A stretch of 60,804 bases of DNA, taken from NCBI GenBank assembly GCA_024640765.1, contig JAHEEK010000011.1, positions 1 to 60,804 of the forward strand, given 5' to 3'. Positions 8,559 through 17,556 of this stretch are shown here, in pieces. The DNA comes from Nereida sp024640765 (GTDB lineage Bacteria > Pseudomonadota > Alphaproteobacteria > Rhodobacterales > Rhodobacteraceae). Position 1 is the stretch's first letter. Every line of letters starts with the position of its first letter. The notes under the pieces are model-generated. The model saw only the letters and a list, made by a program, of their open reading frames with translations, searched no databases and was not told the DNA's origin. Both the position numbers and the translations under genes were made by a program.

Positions 8559-9434
8559 ATGGATATTGAGCAGGTTGGCGTTATCGGCGCGGGGCAAATG
8601 GGCAATGGTATCGCCCATGTTTTTGCAAGCGCCGGGTATCATGTGCGGCTGAATGATGTGAGCGCAGATGCCCTTGCGGCGGCGCAGGCGTTGATTGCCA
8701 AAAACATGGACCGCCAGGTTGCCAAAGGCACAATGACCGCCGAGGACCGCGACGCGGCTTTGGGGCGCATTAGCACGACGCTTGATCTGGCCGAGCTTGG
8801 ACAAAGCGATCTGATCATTGAAGCCGCCACTGAAAAAGAAGACGTGAAGAACGAGATCTTCAAAGCGCTGCAACCGCACCTGAAACCTGAGACAATTCTG
8901 ACCTCAAACACGTCGTCTATTTCGATCACGCGGCTCGCAAGCCGCACAGATCGGCCAGAAAAGTTCATGGGTTTCCACTTCATGAACCCTGTGCCCGTGA
9001 TGCAGCTGGTTGAGCTGATCCGCGGTATCGCCACTGACGAAGAGACATTTAAGACCTGCCACGCCATTGTTGAGCGTCTTGGCAAAATATCCGCCACCGC
9101 CGAGGATTTTCCAGCGTTCATCGTCAACCGCATCCTGATGCCGATGATCAACGAGGCGATCTATACACTGTACGAGGGCGTCGGTTCGGTCACGTCTATC
9201 GACACGTCCCTAAAGCTGGGCGCAAATCACCCGATGGGCCCGCTTGAGTTGGCCGATTTCATTGGCCTTGATACCTGCCTGTCCATCATGAACGTTCTGC
9301 ACGACGGGCTGGCAGATACGAAATACCGGCCCTGCCCGCTGCTGACAAAATATGTGGAAGCTGGATGGTTGGGACGCAAAACAAAACGCGGATTTTATGA
9401 TTACCGCGGCGAAACACCCGTTCCGACCCGTTGA
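8559..9434 (+). CDS. hbd: 3-hydroxybutyryl-CoA dehydrogenase
   Basis: 291 residues; NAD(P)-dependent interconversion of acetoacetyl-CoA and 3-hydroxybutyryl-CoA, feeding butyrate, PHB and ethylmalonyl-CoA metabolism. The N-terminal Rossmann motif is VGVIGAGQMGNGIAHVFA. LTSNTSSISIT and FHFMNPVPVMQLVELI hold the catalytic His-Glu pair region. The C-terminal helical domain ends in GWLGRKTKRGFYDY, typical of the short single-function family rather than the fused FadB type. The ATG at 8559 places the Rossmann motif at the usual distance; a longer in-frame start at 8394 would overlap the divergent gene. Its stop abuts the stop of the convergent acyltransferase gene without a gap. Confidence 0.95.
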   Translation: MDIEQVGVIGAGQMGNGIAHVFASAGYHVRLNDVSADALAAAQALIAKNMDRQVAKGTMTAEDRDAALGRISTTLDLAELGQSDLIIEAATEKEDVKNEIFKALQPHLKPETILTSNTSSISITRLASRTDRPEKFMGFHFMNPVPVMQLVELIRGIATDEETFKTCHAIVERLGKISATAEDFPAFIVNRILMPMINEAIYTLYEGVGSVTSIDTSLKLGANHPMGPLELADFIGLDTCLSIMNVLHDGLADTKYRPCPLLTKYVEAGWLGRKTKRGFYDYRGETPVPTR

Positions 9435-10316
9435 TTAGTCTGCCTTAAGGGCCAGTGTTTTCTCACGAAGCCACGCCATAAAGCCGCGCGGGTTGGCAGA
9501 CCATTTCTGAATTTCTGCCGGATCAAACGGTGCGCCCACCACAGGGCTTTGCGGTTTATTAAGCGCGTGAACCACCTCGTGGATCAACAGGCCCTGCCGC
9601 AAAGTGGGCGAGATTTTATTGGCAATTTGATACATCCGGCTGTTTTGCCCGGGAAAGTAAATCGGCACTACGGCTGCTTTTGAGCGCTGAATCATCTTGG
9701 CCGTAAAGGGGTTCCACTCTGCCTCAACGGCGGGGCCAAAGAACGTCTCTGAACATGACACAACGCCGGACGGAAACAGCACAATCACACCACCACCACC
9801 ACCAGACAAATGCGCCATCGCTTGCTTGCGCATATCAAGGCTTTTTTGCAGGCTGTCTTCCTCATGCGGAAAGGGCACCGGGATCATGAATTCTTCGATC
9901 TCATCAACGCCCGTCAACAGCGACCGCGTCAGGATTTTATAATCTGTGCGCACGCGGCCGATCAATTCAGCCAAGATCATCCCATCAACCAAACCGTGCG
10001 GGTGGTTGGCCACTACAACAACAGGCCCAGTGGCAGGAATGTTGGCAATTTGCTCGGCGGGCGTCTCAAGGGTGATGCCCATGTGGCGCAGCGCTTGTTT
10101 CCAAAACGCCTGACCATAGGCTGCGCCCTCACGCTCGAACCGGCGGATAAGATAAAGCAGTGGAATTTTGCCCGTCATCCACTCCATCACGCGGATTACA
10201 TTGGCTTTGAACGGATTGGTAAATGTGTTGGCATAAGACAAGCGACGCTTGTCATAGGGCACCACGTCTGCGGGCGCGCCTTGGGCTGGGGGTCTTTGTT
10301 CAAGGCGATCAACCAC
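9435..10316 (-). CDS. Lysophospholipid acyltransferase-family protein
   Basis: 293 residues of the PlsC-like glycerolipid acyltransferase superfamily. The catalytic box is VVANHPHGLVDG (His and Asp separated by five residues, as in the ornithine-lipid and NHPTG-type subfamily), followed by IVLFPSGVVS and AAVVPIYFPGQNSRMYQ, the acceptor-binding motifs. It probably acylates a lyso-lipid or an amino-lipid precursor at the inner membrane; the exact acceptor cannot be told. No long membrane span is evident apart from moderately hydrophobic helices. Start context is ordinary. It is convergent with hbd and stands 33 bases upstream of ptsH's 3' end. Confidence 0.85.
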   Translation of the reverse strand: MVDRLEQRPPAQGAPADVVPYDKRRLSYANTFTNPFKANVIRVMEWMTGKIPLLYLIRRFEREGAAYGQAFWKQALRHMGITLETPAEQIANIPATGPVVVVANHPHGLVDGMILAELIGRVRTDYKILTRSLLTGVDEIEEFMIPVPFPHEEDSLQKSLDMRKQAMAHLSGGGGGVIVLFPSGVVSCSETFFGPAVEAEWNPFTAKMIQRSKAAVVPIYFPGQNSRMYQIANKISPTLRQGLLIHEVVHALNKPQSPVVGAPFDPAEIQKWSANPRGFMAWLREKTLALKAD

Positions 10317-10349
10317 TGAAACGATCCTTTTTGGCAGCCCCTACAAACA

Positions 10350-10628
10350 CTAGAATTCTTCACCGAACTTATCAGCAATCAGTGCATCCAAGGCTTGCGC
10401 CGCCGCATCTGCATCAGCGCCCGAAATTTCAACATTGATAAAACTTCCTTTCGATGCTGCCAACATCAAAAGCCCCATTATGCTGTCACCTGTGGCACTA
10501 AGCCCATCTTTACTGACCTCAACGTTCGCGGCGTGTTGCTCGACCACCTCGACAAATTTCGCAGAGGCGCGGGCATGAAGGCCCTTTTGGTTGATGATCT
10601 CGAGGGTTTTGGAAATGGTTTGGGTCAT
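10350..10628 (-). CDS. ptsH: HPr phosphocarrier protein
   Basis: 92 residues. The phosphorylated histidine is His18 in KGLHARASAK, and the regulatory serine region is Ser49 in DSIMGLLML, the target of HprK in related systems. There is no sugar-specific PTS permease in the window. With EIIA, RapZ and HprK upstream it forms the regulatory phosphorelay typical of alphaproteobacteria, which senses carbon or nitrogen state rather than importing sugar. Its start overlaps the stop of the EIIA gene by 4 bases, indicating translational coupling. Confidence 0.95.
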   Translation of the reverse strand: MTQTISKTLEIINQKGLHARASAKFVEVVEQHAANVEVSKDGLSATGDSIMGLLMLAASKGSFINVEISGADADAAAQALDALIADKFGEEF

Positions 10629-11029
10629 AACTCGTATCCGGTTTGGCCCACGGTTCGGGCGTCCATATATTTGCGGCCAGCATCACGGGCGCCCAAAACG
10701 GCGGCCTTCAGCGGTGAGCTGCGGGTTTTCGCGAGCTTGATCAAAAGCGGCAAATTGGCGCCATACAGGATCATGCGGTTTGCGGGATTGCACGCGGCCA
10801 AGCTAAGGTTGGAGGGCGAGCCCCCGAACATGTCAGTGACAACAACGACGCCGTCGCCTGTATCTACCGTGTTGGCGGCGGTGCAAATCTCGGCCTCTTT
10901 GGCGATGCGGTCATGCTCGTAACTGATCTCAACAGTGACAATTCCCGCTTGCTGACCGACCACATGTTCAACCGCGCGCAAATATTCGCGGGCCAATCCA
11001 CCATGTGCAACGATCACAATGCCAATCAA
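10625..11029 (-). CDS. PTS EIIA component, mannose/fructose type
   Basis: 134 residues. GIVIVAHGGLA places the phosphorylatable histidine at position 9, and VVVVTDMFGGSPSNL is the signature of the EIIA-Man fold. No EIIB, EIIC or EIID lies nearby, so it is probably a regulatory acceptor of phosphate from HPr. It overlaps rapZ (upstream) and ptsH (downstream) by 4 bases each, so the whole run is one tightly coupled operon. Confidence 0.93.
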   Translation of the reverse strand: MIGIVIVAHGGLAREYLRAVEHVVGQQAGIVTVEISYEHDRIAKEAEICTAANTVDTGDGVVVVTDMFGGSPSNLSLAACNPANRMILYGANLPLLIKLAKTRSSPLKAAVLGARDAGRKYMDARTVGQTGYEL

Positions 11030-11952
11030 GTGGATGTTCCTTTGAGGGGCAGCGAGGCGCTGCGGTGTCGGTCTAATTCGCGATGCCTAACTGACATTTC
11101 CCAGCCTTGTTGCGCAAGGGCTTTGGCCAGCATTTGTGCAACTGTGACGGAACGGTGCTGTCCGCCCGTGCAGCCAAGCGCCACCGTAAGGTGTGTCTTG
11201 CCCGACGCCTTGAACGCAGGAAACAGCGTGCGCAACATGCCAGTCAGGTGATCAAAGAACGGATTAAAAAGCGGATCGGCCATGACGTAATCTTGCACCG
11301 GCACATCAAGGCCAGTGTTTTCACGCAAAGCGGGCTCCCAATGAGGGTTGCGCAAAAAGCGGCAATCAAACACCAGATCAACCCCTTGGGGCAGCCCACG
11401 TTTGTAGGCAAAGGATTGCACCGTGATCGCCAAATTCGCAGCACCACCTATGACGAAAGAGCCGCCAAGCGTTGTGATCAATTCTTGGGCGGTTAACGTC
11501 GAGGTATCAAAGATATAATCAGCGCGCTCACGAATAGGGGCAAGCAACGCGACCTCGGCGCGGATGCCAAGCAACGGCGCGTCTTGCGGCGCAAGCGGGT
11601 GGCGGCGACGGGTCTCGGAATACCGTTGGACCAGCACATCTTCGCGGGCATCCAGATACACCACCTCACATTGAACCCTCTTCATCAGCGCAAAAACCGC
11701 ATCAACGGAAAAGTCACGGTTGCGCACATCAAGACCCAAAGCCATGCGCCGCGAGACAGGCGGTCCATCCAAAAGGCGCGGAATCAACGACAGCGGCATG
11801 TTGTCGATTGCCTCAAAACCTAAATCTTCCAGTGCCGCGATTGCGGTCGCGCGCCCCGCTCCTGACGGCCCCATCACCAAAACTACCGGCGCGGTGTCAT
11901 CAGCGTTTTGCGCAATTGGCGTTTGGGGGGGCGTTGCACTTGGCTCAGACAT
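11026..11952 (-). CDS. rapZ: RapZ-family nucleotide-binding protein (RNase adapter)
   Basis: 308 residues from the ATG at 11952, which overlaps the hprK stop. The family binds nucleotides or small RNAs and, in enterobacteria, delivers GlmZ RNA to RNase E; in alphaproteobacteria the role is less clear. The P-loop at residues 28-36 is GPSGAGRAT: Arg replaces the usual Lys, and Ala the next Ser/Thr. This variant also occurs in rhodobacterial relatives, as far as I recall. LEDLGFEAIDNMPLSLI and the C-terminal LTVALGCTGGQHRSVTVA are the family signatures. The upstream extension to 12027 lies inside hprK and is not used. Confidence 0.92.
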   Translation of the reverse strand: MSEPSATPPQTPIAQNADDTAPVVLVMGPSGAGRATAIAALEDLGFEAIDNMPLSLIPRLLDGPPVSRRMALGLDVRNRDFSVDAVFALMKRVQCEVVYLDAREDVLVQRYSETRRRHPLAPQDAPLLGIRAEVALLAPIRERADYIFDTSTLTAQELITTLGGSFVIGGAANLAITVQSFAYKRGLPQGVDLVFDCRFLRNPHWEPALRENTGLDVPVQDYVMADPLFNPFFDHLTGMLRTLFPAFKASGKTHLTVALGCTGGQHRSVTVAQMLAKALAQQGWEMSVRHRELDRHRSASLPLKGTST

Positions 11953-12382
11953 CATCGGCAATCCCGCATTTGAGAAATTGCAGATAGGCCGCCGGTGCAT
12001 AATCCGCGGCCACCGCAGGAAGGGCACGGCACTTTAGCCCCAGAAATTCAGTATAGCTTGGTGCGGGCAATCGCGTGGGTGCTTTAGCATCGGGTGGTGG
12101 CACCTGATCCAGATCGACCACAGCCATCACCTGCGCTTGCGCCGCAGGGTTTGCACGCAAAACACCGATGCCGCGCGCCTCAATCAGACCAGAAACATTG
12201 GGGGCCGCAGTGGCCATCAGGGTGCCATCAACATTGTGCAAGGCCGTTTGATCATCAGCCACCAATTGGGCCCCAAGCGCCATCATTCGCAGTCCAAGGG
12301 CCGACTTACCACACCCTGCGGCACCCATAATCATGAGCGCGCGTCCATCAACAGCAACAGTGGTGGCGTGAATAAGGTCCAT
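11945..12382 (-). CDS. hprK: Short alphaproteobacterial HPr kinase/phosphorylase
   Basis: 145 residues from the ATG at 12382 (MDLIHATTVAVDG), the length of the truncated HprK catalytic domain found in alphaproteobacteria. Walker A is GAAGCGKSA (20-28), and IEARGIGVL near 67-75 is the HprK signature. It is predicted to phosphorylate the regulatory serine of HPr. No stop codon separates it from the upstream chvG frame: the reading frame is open from the kinase into HprK. I prefer an internal start because the domain boundary is sharp, but a fused product would be possible if chvG were intact. No strong ribosome site precedes either 12382 or the alternative ATG at 12403. Confidence 0.85.
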   Translation of the reverse strand: MDLIHATTVAVDGRALMIMGAAGCGKSALGLRMMALGAQLVADDQTALHNVDGTLMATAAPNVSGLIEARGIGVLRANPAAQAQVMAVVDLDQVPPPDAKAPTRLPAPSYTEFLGLKCRALPAVAADYAPAAYLQFLKCGIADDV

Positions 12383-12430
12383 ACCCAGTCCATAGCACGC
12401 CATCTGTTCAAATTGAAGAAAAACGCGCGG

Positions 12431-14136
12431 CCAAACCGGCAAGCCTACCACAAAGCGCGCGCCCAGAGGATCAGAGGTGACATCCGCATCAGTCGGGCGG
12501 ATATTTTCGGCCCAGATGACACCGCCGTGGGCCTCAACGATTTGCTTGGAAATCGCCAAGCCCAGACCCGAGTTATTGCCAAACTGCTGTTCGGGGCGCT
12601 CAGAATAAAAGCGTTTGAACACTTTGCTCAGCGCCTGATCGCGAATGCCGGGGCCTATGTCTTCGACAACGATCAACACGCGATTATCACGGCGGCGAAC
12701 CCAAACGCGGATGGCATCTCCCTCCTCACAAAAGGACACGGCGTTGGTAATAAGATTGACGAACACCTGCGCCAGGCGCCCTTCAAGACCGTCGATCATG
12801 ATGGGTCCCGGCGGCAGGTCCGAGACCAACTCCACCCCTTTGTCAGACGCGCTTTGACCTAGATAATCAGACAGGTTCGAAAGCATGTTCAAAAGATCGA
12901 ACGGCTCTTCTGTTTCTTCGACCAACTCGCTGTCCAAGCGCGATGCGTTGGAAATGTCACTGACCAACCGATCAAGGCGCTGCACGTCATGTTCAATCAC
13001 CTCAAGCAGGCGCTCGCGTTGATCATCGCGCTTGGCCACGCGCATTGTGCCCACCGCAGAGCGCAAAGATGCCAGCGGGTTTTTGATTTCATGGGCAACA
13101 TCAGCGGCGAATTGTTCATTCGCCTCGATCCGGTCATAAAGCGCGCCGACCATGCCGCGCAGCGCGCCAGACAAACGGCCAATTTCATCCGGGCGGGCGG
13201 TTAAATCGGGGATACGCACCCGCGACGGGGCACGTTTGGACGAACTTTTGTCGCGCCCAATTTCAGCAGCCGCCGCCAGATCAGACAGCGGATTCGCGAT
13301 GGCCGAAGCCAACACAAAACTAAGACCGACACTAACAAAAATGGCGATTAAGAACATCTGCAACAGATTTTCACGCTCGCTTTTTACAAGCTGGTCAATC
13401 TCGCCCGCCGCACTTGCCATGCCGATTGCGCCGATAACTGCGCCGTTTTGCAGGATCGGTGTGGCGACGGTGAAAATGGTTTGCCCACTTGCATCAATGG
13501 CGGGCACCACCACGGTTTGCCCCGCAAGCGTTTGGCCCAACAATTGCCGCACAAGGTCTTGGGAGGTCACCGTATCCGCAACAGCAGGCGCGCCGCCGAT
13601 CACCCGCGCCATGCGCCCGCCAGCATATCCGTGATGAACGTCCCGCCGTCTGCAGGGTTGCCAAGAGCCGCGCTGTTGCCGCGTTCCGCGCCCAGCGACT
13701 GCGCCACCAGAACCGCTGATGGATCAAAAACGAAAACGTCTGACTGGCCGCGCAGATCAAGCTCGGCCAATGTTTTGGGCGCGTCTACCCCGTCAGCAGT
13801 TGCCAAGTTTACAGGCGTACCTGCGGGCACCTGCGCCTCAAACACGTCTGCGATCAGCTCAACTTCTGTCAACAAAGAGGCAGCGCGCTGAAAGGCCAAG
13901 CTGTCGCGCGAGGTATTGAGGTAAAGCAGCCCCGCCACCAAAATCATCAGGCCCAACAAGTTGAAGGTGATGATCTTGCGCACAAAAGGCGAGCTTGTTA
14001 GCGCAGACAACCCCCCCCTATCACGGCGCGCGCGCAGCTCCGTGTCGACCCCTTCTTTGGGGGCCACGAAGTCTTCACCCAAGGCGATGCTGGCCTCGCG
14101 CACTGACTTCAAGGAATGAATGTCAACGTTACTCAA
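12431..14136 (-). pseudogene. chvG: ChvG-type sensor histidine kinase, frameshifted
   Basis: Membrane sensor kinase of the ChvG/ChvI envelope and acid-stress pathway. From TTG 14136 (SNVDIHSLKSV): a membrane span (ITFNLLGLMILVAGLLYL), a periplasmic sensor, then at about 13600-13612 the frame breaks (one frame ends LAGAWRG-stop, the next reads VIGGAPAVAD). A one-base loss explains it. The second frame supplies the second membrane span, HAMP, the H-box FAADVAHEIKNPLASL, the N-box FVNLITNAVSF and the G-boxes DIGPGI and GLGLAISKQIV. Homologues end near VVGLPV; here that point (12433-12431) is TGG, and the frame continues into hprK. A cytoplasmic kinase fragment could in principle still be made from 13612. 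Confidence 0.8.
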
Positions 14137-14146
14137 CGCGGGCGCT

Positions 14147-14849
14147 CTATTCTTCGTTGTAGCGGTAACCGATGCCGTAAAGCGTCTCGATCGCGGCGAA
14201 ATCACTATCGGCGGTGCGCATCTTTTTTGCGCAGGCGCTTGATGTGACTGTCGATGGTGCGGTCGTCCACGTAGACTTGCTCGTCGTAGGCTACGTCCAT
14301 CAACTGATCGCGCTATTTCACAAACCCGGGGCGTTGTGCCAAGGCTTGCAGCAACAAAAACTCGGTCACAGTGAGCGAGACATCATTGCCCTTCCACGAG
14401 ACCGCATGGCGCAGCGGGTCCATGCTCAACTCACCGCGCACCATGATTTTGGTTTCTTCGGTCTCGGCAATCTCAATCCCGTCAAGCGCATCTTGCCGGC
14501 GCAATAGAGCGCGAATACGCTCTACCAAAAGACGCTAACTGAAGGGCTTTTTGACGTAATCATCGGCCCCCATCCGCAGGCCCAGAACCTCGTCAATCTC
14601 GTCATCCTTGGATGTCAGGAAAATGACGGGCATCGCGCTTTTCTGGCGCAAACGCTGCAACAAATCCATCCCGTCCATGCGCGGCATTTTAATGTCGAGC
14701 ACAGCCATATCGGGCATCTGCTTGTTGAACGCATCTAGGGCGGCTTGCCCGTCGTTATATGTTTGAACGTCAAAGCCGTCAGCTTCGAGCGTCATGGAGA
14801 CAGACGTCAGAATATTCCGATCCTCGTCGACCAAAGCGATCTTGGACAT
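14147..14849 (-). pseudogene. chvI: ChvI-type response regulator with two nonsense codons and a frameshift
   Basis: OmpR-family regulator, normally the partner of ChvG. The receiver domain is complete: KIALVDEDRN, phospho-acceptor AVLDIKMPRMDG, and DDYVKKPFS. A TAG at 14537-14535 then replaces the Gln of PFSQRLLVERI. The DNA-binding domain continues in frame (AVSWKGNDVSLTVTEF) to a second TAG at 14315-14313, where Ser of KSRDQLMD is expected. A run of six A (14228-14223) where five are expected shifts the frame before the last 26 codons (TLYGIGYRYNEE). The start at 14849 has AGGATG upstream. The receiver alone could be made as a 104-residue product, but it could not bind DNA. Confidence 0.85.
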
Positions 14850-15137
14850 ACTACTCATCCTAAATTTTACTCGTTATTGCCTACTTTTTATATGCAACAT
14901 CACCGTTTTTGCCCTGCGAATCAACTGATATCTCGCAAACCGGGCTGACAGGTGCGGGCTGAGTAAGCGCATCACTTCCTTAAATGATGATAAACGTCGC
15001 AGATGAGAAACAGTGTTTGCGCTAAACCCAAATTGGTGGCGCTAACAGGGCAAATGCGTCCTGTTCAACTCTGGAAACGTCATGTTAAGCGCATTGTATC
15101 CCGCGCAAATACCAGCGCCAACTCTTGGAGACTTCAA
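14850..15137. promoter_or_regulatory. Divergent chvI-pckA control region with repeated GCGCTAA sites
   Basis: 288 bases between the divergent genes. GCGCTAA occurs twice, at 15019 and 15039, exactly 20 bases apart. The first lies within the near-palindrome GTTTGCGCTAAAC at 15015-15027. A related GTTAAGCGCAT lies at 15084-15094. Such sites resemble LacI-family operators that control gluconeogenic genes in this order, but the regulator is inferred only. Confidence 0.4.
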
Positions 15138-16736
15138 ATGACACTTGGACGGGTCAACCCAAACCACACCCTCGACGCACAAGGCATCACGGGGCTTGGG
15201 CAAGTCTATTACAATTTGTTGGAACCAGCGTTAATCGAAACAGCCCTCAAGAATAACGAGGGTACTTTGGGCAAAGGTGGCGCCTTTTTGGTAAGCACCG
15301 GCAAGTTCACTGGCCGCTCGCCCAAGGACAAGCACGTTGTGCGCACAGCCTCTGTTGCCGACAGTATCTGGTGGGAGAATAACGCCGAAATGTCCGAAAC
15401 GGGCTTTGATGCGCTTTATGAAGATATGCTGGCCCACATGAAGGGCCGCGATTACCACGTGCAAGATTTGTTTGGTGGATCGGACCCCGTGCAACGCCTT
15501 GATGTGCGCATGGTGACCGAGCTTGCTTGGCACGGGTTGTTCATCCGCCACATGCTGCGCCGCCCCGAGCGCGCCGAGTTGGACAGCTTTGTGCCCGACT
15601 TCACCGTAATCAACTGCCCCTCATTCAAAGCGGACCCTGCCAAGCACGATTGCCGCAGCGAGACCGTGATTGCGATGAACTTCGACCGTAAAACCATCTT
15701 GATTGGCGGCACGGAATACGCAGGCGAGAACAAGAAATCTGTGTTCACATTGCTGAACTACTTGCTGCCCGAGAAAGGCATTATGCCGATGCACTGCTCG
15801 GCCAACCACGCCAAGGGCAACCCTGTCGACACGGCCGTGTTCTTTGGCTTGTCAGGCACAGGCAAAACCACATTGTCTGCCGATCCAAACCGAGTATTGA
15901 TCGGCGATGATGAGCATGGCTGGTCCGACCGTGGGACGTTCAACTTTGAGGGCGGCTGCTACGCCAAGACCATCAATTTGTCCGCCGAGGCAGAGCCAGA
16001 GATTTACGCGACCACCTCCAAGTTTGGCACAGTCATCGAGAACATGGTGTTCGATCCCGAAACCAAGGAACTGGATTTTGACGACGCCAGCCTAACGGCC
16101 AACATGCGCTGCGCGTACCCGCTTGAGTATATCTCGAACGCGTCCGAAACGGCCCTCGGTGGACACCCCAAAAACATCATCATGCTAACCTGTGACGCCT
16201 TTGGTGTGCTGCCTCCGATTGCGCGCCTGACACCGGCCCAAGCGATGTACCACTTCTTGTCTGGCTTCACGTCAAAAGTAGCCGGCACAGAGCGCGGCGT
16301 GACCGAGCCCGAGCCCACGTTCTCAACGTGCTTTGGCGCACCCTTCATGCCCCGCCGCCCAGAAGCCTACGGCAATTTGCTGCGCGAAAAGATTGCAAGC
16401 CACGGCGCGACGTGCTGGCTGGTAAACACCGGCTGGACCGGTGGCGCGTATGGCACAGGGTCGCGGATGCCCATCAAAGCAACCCGCGCACTGTTGACCG
16501 CGGCGCTTGATGGCTCGCTCAACGAAGGGACGTTCCGCAAGGATCCGAACTTTGGCTTTGACGTGCCCGTTACTGTGGCTGGCGTGGACGCGGGCCTATT
16601 GGATCCGCGTAGCACATGGGCCGACAAAGCGGCCTATGACGCCCAAGCGCAAAAACTGGTGGATATGTTTGCCACCAACTTTGAGCAGTACGTGCCGTTC
16701 ATTGATGAAGACGTAAAAGCGGCCGCAATCGGCTAA
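15138..16736 (+). CDS. pckA: Phosphoenolpyruvate carboxykinase (ATP)
   Basis: 532 residues; converts oxaloacetate to phosphoenolpyruvate with ATP, the entry to gluconeogenesis from C4 acids. The kinase loop is GLSGTGKTTLSADPNR; IGDDEHGWSD and the substrate stretch VSTGKFTGRSPKDKHVV are diagnostic. The ATG at 15138 (MTLGRVNPNHTL) is preceded by TTGGAG and matches the usual start; an open frame extends further upstream but is not homologous. It is divergent from chvI, an arrangement seen across alphaproteobacteria and linked to ChvI control of carbon flow. The gene is intact although chvI is broken. Confidence 0.97.
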   Translation: MTLGRVNPNHTLDAQGITGLGQVYYNLLEPALIETALKNNEGTLGKGGAFLVSTGKFTGRSPKDKHVVRTASVADSIWWENNAEMSETGFDALYEDMLAHMKGRDYHVQDLFGGSDPVQRLDVRMVTELAWHGLFIRHMLRRPERAELDSFVPDFTVINCPSFKADPAKHDCRSETVIAMNFDRKTILIGGTEYAGENKKSVFTLLNYLLPEKGIMPMHCSANHAKGNPVDTAVFFGLSGTGKTTLSADPNRVLIGDDEHGWSDRGTFNFEGGCYAKTINLSAEAEPEIYATTSKFGTVIENMVFDPETKELDFDDASLTANMRCAYPLEYISNASETALGGHPKNIIMLTCDAFGVLPPIARLTPAQAMYHFLSGFTSKVAGTERGVTEPEPTFSTCFGAPFMPRRPEAYGNLLREKIASHGATCWLVNTGWTGGAYGTGSRMPIKATRALLTAALDGSLNEGTFRKDPNFGFDVPVTVAGVDAGLLDPRSTWADKAAYDAQAQKLVDMFATNFEQYVPFIDEDVKAAAIG

Positions 16737-16749
16737 ATTATAGTGCTGT

Positions 16750-16774
16750 GGCCCTGCCCCGAGCGGGCGGGGCC
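16750..16774. terminator. GC-rich hairpin between convergent pckA and the TauE permease gene
   Basis: Arms GGCCCTGCCC and GGGCGGGGCC form a 10-bp stem with one G-T pair and a 5-base loop, in the 52-base gap between the two stops. There is no clear U-tract, so it may act as a bidirectional barrier rather than a textbook terminator. Confidence 0.5.
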
Positions 16775-16788
16775 GCATGCAATCAGGG

Positions 16789-17556
16789 CTAACCCAGAAC
16801 CCCGCGACGGATTAGGTTAAGCCCCGCAACGATCAAAACAATCAGGGTAATTTTGCGGAAGTTGGCTTGGTCCAGTTTTGATTGCACCGCCATGCCCGAC
16901 AGCAACCCAATGCCCGCAGGCACCAACATCAGCGCCGAAAGCGACCATGTTTGCGCATTGAAAATGCCTGACTTCAGATGGGCCGATAAAAGCGCCACAG
17001 AACCCGCGCAGTAAATCACGCCCTGCACGCGCAAGTTCTCACGCTTGGCGATATCTAGTGCGGTCAGATAAAGCACCGTAAGCGGCCCCCATGTGCCCGA
17101 TAGCCCCCCAAGCGAGCCTGCAAAAAGCGCTACGCCAATCTCAACCGGGCGGCGGTTGCCCGGGTTGAAGGACGGGCGCCAGCCGATCAGTTGCAACGTG
17201 GCAAAGAACGTCACAGGAATGCCCAAAATCAGATACAGCACCCACCGTTCAAGCGATGTCACAAGCTGTGCAGTCACAAGGATCATCGATAAACAGATCA
17301 ACAAATAAAGCCGGTGCTTCTTGGCCGATTCGTAGGCCGCGCGAATCCCAGTGCGAAAAGCCTGTAACAAATTGGAGGCGAACGTTGGCAGGATCAGCGT
17401 GGCAATTGCCAATTCAGGCGACAACAGCGTGCCAAGGCCCGAAACCATAATCATCGGCATCGCAAAGCCCACGGCACCTTTGACAAATCCTGCAAGCAAG
17501 CCGATCATCACAAAAGCGAAGATAATAAGCGCGGGTTGTTCGAATAGAATTGTCAT
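16789..17556 (-). CDS. TauE/SafE-family membrane permease
   Basis: 255 residues and about eight hydrophobic segments. The family exports or imports sulfite, sulfoacetate or other organosulfur anions. The two family repeats are visible: GLLAGFVKGAVGFAMPMIM near the N-terminus and GSLGGLSGTWGPLTVLYL in the middle, both Gly/Pro-rich re-entrant motifs. The start MTILFEQPALIIFAF (17556) is preferred to an upstream one because the first span begins immediately. Nothing nearby identifies the substrate. It is divergent from mcd. Confidence 0.8.
   Translation of the reverse strand: MTILFEQPALIIFAFVMIGLLAGFVKGAVGFAMPMIMVSGLGTLLSPELAIATLILPTFASNLLQAFRTGIRAAYESAKKHRLYLLICLSMILVTAQLVTSLERWVLYLILGIPVTFFATLQLIGWRPSFNPGNRRPVEIGVALFAGSLGGLSGTWGPLTVLYLTALDIAKRENLRVQGVIYCAGSVALLSAHLKSGIFNAQTWSLSALMLVPAGIGLLSGMAVQSKLDQANFRKITLIVLIVAGLNLIRRGVLG

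Noticed and set aside
11945..13612. A genuine 555-residue fused kinase-HprK protein
   Set aside because: The upstream part is already frameshifted, relatives keep the two genes apart as far as I recall, and HprK has a plausible start at 12382; treated as run-on, reported as a finding.
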